From the NCBI RefSeq assembly GCF_902459465.1, contig NC_047065.1, forward strand, positions 3,468,309 through 3,532,308: a stretch of 64,000 nucleotides of DNA, read 5' to 3'. Below the pieces are notes generated by a model. That model was not told the origin of the DNA. It was given only the letters and a program-made list of their open reading frames with translations, and made no database searches. The position numbers were made by a program, and so were the translations under genes. This stretch comes from Asterias rubens. Taxonomy: Eukaryota; Echinodermata; Asteroidea; Forcipulatida; Asteriidae. Below, piece after piece: positions 48,571-60,000 of the stretch (position 1 is the stretch's first letter; every line of letters begins with the position of its first letter).

Positions 48571-48753
48571 CCTTTTACAGTCTTCTTAATATGTGAACAA
48601 CACAACCAAGATTGCTATCTGTCATGCATGGTGACCAGTCTTTCCGATACGCATGAGCACGCTCCAAAATGGCTTCCGCAAGATCCTGACAACCACCTTA
48701 CATTCATCCCCATCAGAAAATAGGTTCCATCTCCAAGCAGTTGAATGAATGCT
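48571..48753 (-). other. Probable 5' untranslated exon of the CAP-Gly gene
   Basis: It is bounded by a strong acceptor (TTTCTTTTGTTGCAG) and a strong donor (GGGTAAGTTT), and it has stops in the frame that would join the first coding exon. The first coding exon itself begins at an acceptor ending at 48089, so an upstream exon must exist; this is the best candidate seen. Confidence 0.4.
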
Positions 48754-50085
48754 CTGCAACAAAAGAAACAGTTTGCAGGACCTCAGTTGAAATTTTAATG
48801 AGAAAAAACATATGAAAGTTTAATTAGGACAGCAGGGGACTTGGATGGTTGCTAGAATGGCATTAAAATTTCATTTTGACAAGACGGTTATGAAATATTA
48901 ATGATGTGCAACATCATTGTTGGCTGAGTTGAGACTAGCCTTCTGTCGTTGCCTTCATGGCTTGGAAAGCTTTGTAGCTGCAAAGTGACTAAAAGCAGAG
49001 ACTACACCTGCAAGTACGTTGGGTGACAAGTCTGGCTTCGCTACTCCTGTGTATGGTCTCCAGTTCCAGTCGCTTTGCAGCTACAAAGCTGTCCAAGCCG
49101 CGAAGGCATTGACAAAAGGCTAACTTGAAAACAGACATCAGTCCATGTTCCAATGGACTGGACATGAGGTTAGGATTTAGCTCGACTAAACCCGACAGGT
49201 AGACTCCGCAAGGTTCAAAACGCGAGGCCAATTTACCACTTTTTGCATCAAGTCCGCAAAAAGACAACAATGGGTTGAAGATTCTGCCCTTCAAAGCACA
49301 CTGAGCTTACAATTCAACACACTCTTGATCTATTATGAGGCAAATTATTTGCTACCATCAGTTTCTTACCATACAATGTCAACCATGGTTAAACAGTATG
49401 TGTACAACTTTCCCACAGCAACAAAATCCTAGTGAAGATGTTTAATGCTCAGTTCTCCGTCAGTCCTCGGAGCTTCACATTCCGAGACAGAATACTCTGT
49501 GTTGGTATAAATCCCGACCTCCGATTACAATCCCACAGACGAGAATGAAGAACAAAACTTTTGCGAGGGCCAACGCACTGCTGCAAAGACGAAACCCCAG
49601 CTCACTTTCTTGACAATAGTTTTTGTGTTCAGCCAGGTGATGCTCAACCTGTTAGAAAAGATTTCAAGTGGATGTCTTAAGAAAAGGAACACTTCTAAGT
49701 GAAGCTGATTAAAGAGAGGCTCAGATACACATTATTAAGGAGGGGGTAAGGGATTAAAGTGATTATCTCCTAATCCTATTAGAATCAGGAGATAATGCCA
49801 ATGGTCTGTTTGAAAATAGACTGTTATCTGGCTTTTATGCCACATAAAAGTAGGGTTATTTGTGATTGAGACCGAAAATGTTTCTTCATAGTCCCATTAT
49901 AAGGACTGCAATGCTAAAGTTGCAAGAGATGCCCAAAACTCATTGCAAACTTACATTATTTATTTACTTTTACCTTTTTAATAGAATAAATAAATGCAGA
50001 AAATAGTTACTGGCCCGACGGAAAGGCAGAATATATAAATGTATAACATTTGGGATAGAGACAGAAAATGTTTCTTACATCATCA

Positions 50086-50231
50086 GGGGTGGATTTCACA
50101 AAGAGTTAGGACTAAGTCTTAACTTAAGACTAGTCCTAAGAGAGATCAAAAACGTACAGTTAGTCCTAAGTTATAGTACCTTGTCCTAACTCGAGATAAG
50201 ACTAGTCCTGACTCTTTGTGAAATCCACCCC
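50086..50231. repeat. Compact palindromic element
   Basis: GGGGTGGATTTCACAAAGAG and the inverted CTCTTTGTGAAATCCACCCC are the two ends of a 146 bp near-complete palindrome built on GACTAGTCCTAA words. Confidence 0.85.
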
Positions 50232-51313
50232 AGTTTCAGCATGAAATATACATGCCCAAAACTCATGCAAACCAATATAATCACAATCAGTTTTTTTAAT
50301 TGAATATCTAAACTTCAAACTTACCGTTTTAAACCAGTGATTTATGTGTTAAATGCAGACCATATTCTGTCCAGATGGTAATAAAATTCATTGTTATGAG
50401 TTTAGTTGATATATATTTTGTCCACATTTCCCAGTAGCTGATTTCACCATAGAAGCGTGACAGTATGAATAACAGAAAGTGCTCATTCAGATGTTAATCA
50501 ATATTAATGGATAAGCAACCTGCAAACTTTATGTTGGCAAGATCAAAAAAATGTAGCCTGGTTCAGCCACAATTCTCCTTTCCTACACTGTGCGAGTTCA
50601 AATGCAATGTGATTTCAGGCTGGATTCTATCCCTTTCAAGTGTCAATATTGATAATCAATATCTTGAACAAACACGCCACACACTGAACAGTCTCTCACC
50701 CCCATCAACTCTTTTGTGTTCCCTCATTGTAGGCTTAAGAAAACATGGCATCTTAAAAAATAACAAAGGTGCATTAGCGACTAGAGGGTGAATATTTAAC
50801 TCAAGAGCAAACTAAACAGTATTGAGGACAATTGTGGTAAAAATATAGTGAGCTCTGCGTGATAGCGCCACTGTGGACACAAATTTACCATGGCCCAATT
50901 TCATAGAGCTTATGCAAAAAAATGTTGCTTAAGAATTTTTTGCTTAGCAGAAATGAGCAGAACACCAGTCACAAGTTGCACATGCAAAAGGCCTTGCATA
51001 ACAGACCTGAGCCTTTCCAATAAACAAAATGATACAATATGTAATAGAATTCACCTTAAATTCACACATTTATTCACTTAGATTTTTTTTAATCAACAAT
51101 GCAGGCAGTTTTAGACACATTTTGAATTGTGGTTTCCACAAAATTATATAGTTTGATCCCACCGTTAGACTATAACTGAATGTTATGTTTTTATATTAAT
51201 GTGAAAACTAATTTTCAAATATCTTTACAAAATTATTTGTGAATATGACAACAAATGCGTTGAAGGGAAGATGAAAGTCCCTTCATAACGAAATTGTTCA
51301 AATCTGTATCAGT

Positions 51314-51666
51314 TTAAAGCATGGGACACATTTGGTAATTGTCAAAGACCAGTATTGTCACTTGGTGTATCCCATTATATGGATTAAATAACAAGCCTGT
51401 GAAAATTTGGGCTCAATTGGTCATCAAGAGAATAATGAAAGAAAAAATACTTTGTTGCATTACTTTGTGTGCTTTCAGACGCATAATAAAAGGCTTCAGC
51501 TGAAGTATTTTATTATTTGAGTGAGAAATTACCTCTTTCTCAAAAACTACATTTTTTCAGGGGGAGCCATTTTATACTAGCAACAGCTCTCCAATGCTCA
51601 ATACCAAGTAACTTTTTATGCTAACAATTATTTGGAGTAATAACTGATAGTGTCCATTGCCTTTAA
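51314..51666. repeat. MITE family A, diverged copy
   Basis: TTAA is kept at both ends, the left terminus is mutated (AGCATGGGACACATTTGG) and the central hairpin is altered. It appears older than the other copies. Confidence 0.85.
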
Positions 51667-51889
51667 CTATTTTTACGCTGTTATGTACAGTTCAGCTGCC
51701 TCGAGCATCACTGAGTGATGGATATGCGCACTATATTAAACAAGCCACTATTATTATTGTTATTAATTTGGCACTATCTCACTGTTCCAAAGACTTTATC
51801 AAAGACTAACCATTTCAATTTTAATTTTGGAAAATCTTTATTTGTAAATTTTGTCTTAACTTGCTGCCAGCAGATGGTTTCTGTTGCCT

Positions 51890-52028
51890 GTTATGGAGTG
51901 GCATTAATAGGCCACCGTAGCCTTGCTGTATGATGATGTCATGGACTGTGAATAAACCACTTTCAGTAAATGCTACTACTGGAGTCTTGCCATCTTTAGA
52001 AGATGGTTTAGAACATGGTGTCAGAAGT
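51890..52028 (+). mobile_element. LTR retrotransposon remnant (LTR 3' end plus primer-binding site)
   Basis: A segment with GTGAATAAACC (a poly(A)-signal-like word) ends in GAACA and is followed at once by TGGTGTCAGAAGTG, which resembles an initiator-tRNA primer-binding site. This is the layout of a 5' LTR end. No gag or pol follows; the sequence instead runs into short inverted repeats. Confidence 0.4.
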
Positions 52029-52058
52029 GTCAGAAGTCGCAATGTATTTTTTTTTACC

Positions 52059-52143
52059 ACATGCTGGTCACGAGGTCAACAGTGAAGGGATCCGGGAAAG
52101 TGGCCATACCTTATGCATGTATTCGATGACCAGCGTGTGGTAC
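52059..52143. repeat. Short inverted repeat
   Basis: TACCACATGCTGGTCAC is matched inverted by GATGACCAGCGTGTGGTA about 50 bp on. Confidence 0.65.
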
Positions 52144-52176
52144 GAAAACAAAATTGCTGCCCAGTCCAACTTCAGT

Positions 52177-52380
52177 AGACTTGGTTTCAAGTCTGCGATC
52201 GTGGCTTTTAGTCTCCCCGATAGCCAATACATTATTGCCTGAAATAGCGCCCCCCTCTTGTAGATTCACCCATGTCACTATCCTATGAAATTGTGAGTTG
52301 GGGCATTTTTTGTGGCTGATGTATTTTTTGTGGCTGATGCAGAGGAATAACCACGATCTAAGACTTGAAATCAAGTCTAC
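52177..52380. repeat. TIR element, about 200 bp
   Basis: TAGACTTGGTTTCAAGTCTG with GATCGTGG at the left is matched by CCACGATC and AGACTTGAAATCAAGTCTA at the right. Small non-autonomous element. Confidence 0.7.
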
Positions 52381-54019
52381 AACTTCAGGAGCAAATAACC
52401 CCTAGTGAGTTCAGAGTTTAATCTTTAAAAAACCATCACTGCTGAAATAAGTTTACACTCACTGGATGTGCCTCAAACAGCAAAGAAATCTCTATCTAAC
52501 TTAAGGTAGACCATCCAATGGCTGTGTATTTATTGTAAGAATGCACACCGTAAAAGTGAAGTTTAAAGAAATTGAATTGTCATCCAAAACTACACACTCA
52601 AAACTACTATGTTAAAATCTTTGAAGCATGCATGCTAAGTATTGTGTCCAACATACCTAAAAATGGATTGTTGGTAATTAGCCATTTTGAGGTGGCTTAG
52701 TAATAAGCCATTTTGAGGTATAGTGGACAGAATACCGTTGACACTATTTAGTTTGGGTAATTTTTTGTCTAGCTGTAGACACCCAAACCAAAAAGCGCAC
52801 TCCTAGGGTCCAACATACCTCAACAATGCTAACTTGGGCATGCTAGGCACGATTAAGGATACACAAATCCGAGTACATTAGGTGTGAAGAGAGATAGTTA
52901 CTGAATTTGTCTAGTGACTTGGGCCCAATTATGGTTACACAAACAGGGAATTTAGCCCTTAAGTCATTCAGGGGTTAGCAGGGACTTTTTGTATGAGCCC
53001 TTGCATACTCCACACTACTAGGCATTCTTCGCTTACACAGCTAGCGAAGAAATTCGGTGCTTGCACAAAAAGTGGAGAATTTTGATCGTAAGCGCATAAT
53101 TCGGCAGTAAGCAGAGCTATGATGTTGGGCCCAGCTGCCAAGTACAGCTGGTTGTTATCAAGCCGTAACCAACTTTATAGTATTTTTAAAATATTGAAAT
53201 ATTGAAAATAACCATTCTTTAATTGTACTACAAATTGTTTTCATCATTTTAGTACACCTATTTTCATATATCTATGGAACAGGAAACAAGACCAGTATAT
53301 TAATCTTTAAAATGTATTGTAGGCCCTTTTCGAAATCACGGCTTTGGCTTAGGCTCAGCCTTGGGCTCTGTCGGTAGTTTCGAAAAAAAGCATGCACTTT
53401 CAGTACAGGACTTCGAACAGGATCCCTAAACAAGCACCCAAGCCTAAACCGTGGTTTTCCCCAAAATGGCCACATCCCAACATTTTCCTATAAAATTTAC
53501 AAATTCAAAATTTTCTCAGAGTTTAGAAGAAACTCAAGTTGACAACATGGAAGAAGGAAATAATTTTTTTTATCAGAAATAGGAAAAAATTGAGATGCGG
53601 TAACAGACCCCTTGCAAATGAAAGCATTAACGTTTAAGGCTTTAAGTGGACAAAATATGTTTCCAAAGGCTGATGACACTAAAGACTTTGGTACACTCTA
53701 AAGGGCTACCAGCAGCTGCGACCCCCACTTGACCTCATTACTGAGGATCTATCAATGGTTTACACACAACTGTATGAGATAAATATATTGATGAGTCTTC
53801 AACAATTACCATAAATGAAGATTACAATTGAACCAAACCGGTACCAGACTATTTTCCTCCAAGCCTCAGTTTGGTTACATTGATCTGATTGGATGAACGT
53901 GGCTGCATCTTGATTCAAGATGGGGATTTACGATGACTTAAACAACACCTACATGTAGGGTAGCTTTAGTATACAACTCATTTGAAAGGGGTCTACAAGA
54001 ATTGTTCCTCTTCATTCCT

Positions 54020-57000
54020 TCACTTGGTGACTTCGTGCATGGCATGGGCCAAGTAGGCGTTGTTCTTAGATGAGATACCGGCGACGGAGATTCGACCGTC
54101 TTTCGTCAGGTAGACCGAGAAATCCTTGGTGATCTTCTCCACCTGAAAAGGAAGTTGAAATAATTGCATGCAGCCCGAAAAAAAAACACACGAAATAGAC
54201 TAATTGCATTAAAGGCAGCGGACACTATTGGTAATTACTCAAAATAATTATCAGCATAAAACCTTACTTGGTAACGAGTAATGGAGACAGGTTGATAGTA
54301 TAAAACATTGTAAGGAACGGCTCCCTCAGAAGTGACGTAGTTTTCGAGAAAGAAGTTATTTCCACGTATTTGATTTTGAGACCTCAAGTTTAGAATTGAT
54401 TGAAGTGTCGAAATCAACCATCTGAAAGCACACATCTTCGTGTGACAAGGGTGTTTTTTTCTTCCATTATCTCGCGACTTCAACGACCAATTGAGCTCAA
54501 ATTTTCACAGGTTTGTTATTTTATGCATATATGATGAGATACACCAAATGAGAAGATTGGCCTTTGACAATTACCAATAGTGTCCACTGCCTTTAAAGGT
54601 AAGGTCATACTTTGATATTAAGGTTTAACAAAAAATAATGACCATAAAGACTTACTTAGTGGTAAGCACTGTACATGGCTGTTGGGTTAAACTAATTTGA
54701 AAAAAGGATTCCCATGGTAAAGTATGGTTTGCACAAATATTTACCCAACAATTTTGTCATCTTAGGAACGATTCATGCACAAATCATTTCTTAGATTTCT
54801 GTAGGTGGCTGTCTGATCATGAATGCTGTGGCCAGAGAGATGCAGTTGGTGCCCTGCTATCATCTCGCTTAATGTGCGTAGATTTGTCGATCTTGTAAAA
54901 ATACTGTCAAACTTTTTGCTGATTTCTCAGCAGGTAACTATGGTGTTTAGCTGAAACTTTCACATAACAAGCCCCCTTGGTCCACAGGTATGGCTTGCAA
55001 GCTACAGTGTATAAGTTCATGTATGAGGCATCCTTCTGGTTCCGTGACCAGAAATAAAACGACTTACTCAATTGAACATTCACGACTGCTCAATTTAAGT
55101 CATTCTCATTAAACACACCCATATTATTTATATTGAATATCTTTGTCGCACCAATACTCTATTGTCATTATGGCATAACAGTAAAGAGTATTCTTCAACA
55201 TATTGTAAACTTAATAAAATACCAAACTTCTTATTTTTAAAAGAGTTGTATCAAGCGGAGTGCTAGCTCAGGTTAGCTACCAAACGAAAAACCCTAATCC
55301 TGATCTAAATGATGGGACACCAACGCTGCTTCGTACTTGTCAACAAACGTGTTAATGATAAAACGGGTTATGACTTGTTATGCCTCCAGTTGAGGATATT
55401 GCCTCCGTGAAGCATACAGCCTGGGCCCAATTTCGTAGAGCTGCTAAGCACGAAAATTTGCTTAGCATGAAATTTCTTCTCATTAACAACAGGATTACCA
55501 ACCAAATTTCCATGTGATTTTCAGGATAAGCAAACAACAGCTGATTACCAGTAACAAGCAATATGCAACAAATGGAAATTTTGTAGGTAATCCTGTTTTT
55601 ATCAAGAGAGAAATTTCATGCTAAGAAAATTTTTGTGCTTAACAGCTCTATGAAGTTGGGCCCTGGTGTACATGTAGTAAGGTGCTTCAAATGTTACATT
55701 TGTTCAACAGGGCCTAATAATAATATGAATAACAAATGCTTATATAGCACATTTTACAATAATCGTATCAAGGCGTTACATTAGTGCCCTGGTGTTTTGG
55801 CCAATAACATTCTGAAAATCTTGTTCAGCTCCCTTGGGGTATACAGGCTGGGCTATCATGGCTCTCCAAAAGCTTTTTTGTACAAAGTATCAACCTATGC
55901 CCTCGCAGGTATCCATTTATAGTAAAGCATCGTGCTTGAGGGCACAACCAAGTTTTACAACCAAGATTCAAACCGCACTTTGATGCCTTAACTACCAGAA
56001 CTTAAATTTGATGCCCTAAACTACTCGGCCATGACAACCAAATCAAGGTTCTATTTTCATTCAAATAGGGGAGGGGGGCTAAAGGGGTACTCCATCCTAA
56101 TATAAACATGAACATACCTGGTCCGGTTTGAGTCCAGTGAAGCAGAACATGCCGATCTGATCAGTGATGTGTGACCAGTCCCGGGTAGACCCTTCCTTAG
56201 TCAGGTTAGCTACCAGATGGTCTCGCATTGTGATGATACGACCAGACATCAACTCTAACTCCTTCTTCCTGAAAATTAATTGAATGATCAACTTTTTAAG
56301 CTAATTATAAGCCCCTACTGTTCTCCAAGTGGACCAACCAATTCAAACCCATCCAATGGGGACTTTGGAACACTAGGATGGCAGCAGACTTACCAGGTAA
56401 AGTAGTTCTAAGTAGGCAGACATTATCGATTACACAGTATTTGATAACACAGTATTTCCAGAAAAAAAAAGTCCCCCATAGCAAGGGTTGTGTATGGTGA
56501 AACTACTGTGTACAGAACGAACTAACTAACTGTGTGCTTGTATGTACTGACATAGATGCAATGACTACATATCATTTTGCACATGCTGGCACCATTCAAA
56601 ACCACAGTTGAAATTAAGTGGTCAGATAGTAGGAGGGTTAACTGTAGATGTACTAACCCCATGATATCATATTGCAGGCTGTTAACCACTCAAAACCACA
56701 GAGGATGAAATTGAATGGTCAGGTAGTTAAGGAACATTAAAAGTGTGCTGTGAAGATGCATTAACCACCAGGTATCATACTGCAGATTGGTCTTTAGCTT
56801 ATCTACCATTCAAAACCATTGCAGTCAGATAGAAGGGGGTTAAAGACACTGGACACTATTGGTAATTGTCAAAGACCAGTCTCCTCACTTGGTGTATCTC
56901 AACATATGCATAACAAAATAAACCTGGGAAAATTTGAGCTCAATTGGTCGTCGAAGTTTTGAGATAATAATGGAAGGAAAAACACCCATCACACGAAGTT

Positions 57001-60000
57001 GTGTGCTTTCAGATGATTGGTTTTGAGACTTCAAAATCTAATTCTGAGGTCTCGAAATCAACTTTGTGGAAAATTACTTCTTTCTCCAAAACTACGTAAC
57101 TTCAGAGGGAGCAGTTTCTCCAAATGTTTTACACTATCAAACTCTCCCCATTACTCAGTACCAAGTAAGGTTTTATGCTAATAATTATTTTGAGTAATTA
57201 CCAATAGTGTCCATCGCTTTAATTTCTACACCACCTATTCATCGCATGGATTCAAATTTTCTCCTGATTTTTTCAAGCAAGTGAGGGAAAAAAACTAAAA
57301 AAACTACAAAAGTAAGATTAAAATAGGACATGTTTCATGCCTGTTAAAAAAAAAAAACTCCAGATAGAAACATAGAAACTTACCATTCTGCATTAAGTTC
57401 TGGTGTATTGAGAATAGTGCTTGCAATTCTAGCCCCATAGGCCGGCGGGTTGGAGTACATGGGCCTGATGATGATTTTCAACTGAGACTCGCAGCGCTTG
57501 GCCTCCTCAGCGTCTGCGCAAACCAGGCTGAATGCGCCCACTCTCTGGCCGTACAGTCCCATGTTCTTGGCGTAGGACTGGGCGAGGGCAACCGTGTGAC
57601 CCTCGTCGAGGAAATGCCTCAGAGCCCAGGCGTCTTTGGCGAGGTCCCCGCTGGCGAAGCCCTGGTACGCCATATCAAAGAAGGGGAACAGCTGCCTCTC
57701 CTGTTGGAAGTAAGTTTTTAAACACATTATAATTAACTTGAAAAATATACTCCGCCGAGTAGAACATACAGCAAGACAGTTCTCTAAAGAACGAACTCCG
57801 TCTTGCAAGACGGTACACATGGTGTTACTGCATACCAAATATATATTGATACCTCACCATGCAATGCCACAAATTATATAAATAATGAGAGCTTAATAAT
57901 CTGAAGGTCACAAGTTCAAATCCATCCCACTCCCATTAAGCTTTTATTTGTTCCACACAAAAGTAAACAACTTTCTATCTAGATTGTTTCAGGTTTTTTT
58001 TGTATCAGTGTTAAAGTCTTACCTTGATCAGTTTGCCCATTTCTTTCCATTGCTCTGGCTGGGGGGGAAAATTCAAAGATATGAAATTAACAGATAAAAA
58101 AAGAAATTCTTGCAGAGTTTTTAGGTTTTTTTTTTTTCTATCACTACTGACTACTACATAGCAGTAAATCATCTGTTTATCATCTCAATAATTATTATTG
58201 TTAAATTAGTGCCAAAAAGAGGTGTTATAATTTTTTTTGGAAAAGTGGAACATACGATCTGCTATTGTGCACATTTAAAATAGCGTATCTTATTCTCTCA
58301 TGAAAAAACAAACACAGGAACACTTCAAGGGAATTTTTAAGTGAATCAATATATTTAGGAACACTTCAAGGGAATTTTTATCATATCCATGTCATAAAAA
58401 AACACACAAATGAAGTCATTTAAAACTAAATTTTACATCACACAACACAAACAAGTTTAAGTTTACCTGACTAAAAATGCATTATCAAAGTACAAGGTTC
58501 AGGTCAAAGTTCAAGATTATCAGGCAGCTTACCTTAGGGTCCACTCCTGTTGGATTGTGAGCGCAGGCATGCAGGATGATAATAGACTTCTCTGGGATTT
58601 TCTGTGGATTTTTAAAAGAAAACACTCTCACTTAAAGAGACAGTCAAGAAAACCCAATTGTTTCCTGTCAAATCCCTCACAACAATATAATTTACAAAAA
58701 GTTTCAAACTTTCCAGAAGCTTGAAATGCATCTGGACCCAAATCTAAATCCATGAAAATTGTGCATCTTAAAGGCAGTGGACACTATGATGGTAATTACT
58801 CAAAATAATTATTAGCATAAAACCTTACTTTGTACGAGTAATGGGAAGCTGTTCATGCTATAGTATAACACATTGTGAGAAACGGCTCTCTCTTAAGTGA
58901 CGTAGTTTTCGAGAAAGAGGTAATTTTCCACGAATTTGATTTTGAGACCTCAGAATTAGAATTTGAGGTCTCGAAATCAAGCATCTGAAAGCACACAACT
59001 TCGTGTGATAGAGGTGTTTTTTCTTTTATTATTATCTCGCAACTTCGACGACCAATTAAGCTCAAATGTTCACAGGTTTGTCATGTTTTGCATATGTTGA
59101 GATACACAAAGTGAGAGAACCTGTCTTTGGCAATTACCAATAGTGTCCAGTGTCTTTAATACGGCCTCCATCTTAAAGTGGTTAAAAAGATTGTTGACAG
59201 TTTTTTTTTTTTTTAAGGGTACCCAAATAAATCTTTTTATTTTTCTTACCGAAATATCTTCCATAGCCCCAGCAGCATCAAAGCCACACGTTTCTTTGTC
59301 ATAGTACCGATACCCTTGCACATCCAGACCTGCATGCCTGTTAGGGAAAAAGTAAAAAATGATCTAGATTCACTTTGTCAAGTTTTTAACGCAAAGTGTG
59401 AATGTAGCTTACTAACAACGCATTTATTGCACCGGGCATTTAGGTCAGCTGAAAGGTGAGTTCATTCCCTATAGCAATAATGGTTAAGTGTCTTGCTTAG
59501 AGACACAATCCTCACGGCTGTCTCGTGGGTTTTCCCCCCGAAACTCGAGCCGTGATATGGTTGTATGCTAAAAGCTTTCAAGCACTATTGTTATACCTCA
59601 GTTACAAATTGTGAAGTTTCATTGGTCGAGAACCAATCACGTAATGGGATACAAAAACGCATGTACCATCGGCTGCACAGCGCAGAGGGTAACATGAGTT
59701 TTGTTAACCAGTTTACATCACCTTGATCGTTCCCATCATTGGCTGATTTCCAGTGATGTGTACCAAACACCCGTGGGTTCGAGGGAACAGTGAAGAATTG
59801 TTTCTTATTTGAACAACTGTTTGTCTGCTATGCATACTCCGTCGTATTTGAAGATGGCAACATAATTGAGAAGAATAATTATAATAATGTAACCAAGGTA
59901 CAACAAAACAATTGTTGCACGCTGTAACGGGGGTCCATGGGTTTTGTCAAAACCTTGGGGGCAAATGCCATCCTCTGCTTCACCTCGGGTGCCATTATAA

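Larger units (their letters stand above)
48754..54019. other. Spacer between the CAP-Gly gene and GOT2
   Basis: It holds the promoter and perhaps further 5' UTR exons of the CAP-Gly gene and the 3' UTR of GOT2 at the right edge. Between them are a foldback at 50086, a MITE at 51314, a LINE tail near 51700, an LTR-like remnant at 51890-52028, inverted repeats at 52059-52380 and 52680-52815, and a foldback at 52918-53131. No further protein-coding exon was supported. Confidence 0.5.
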
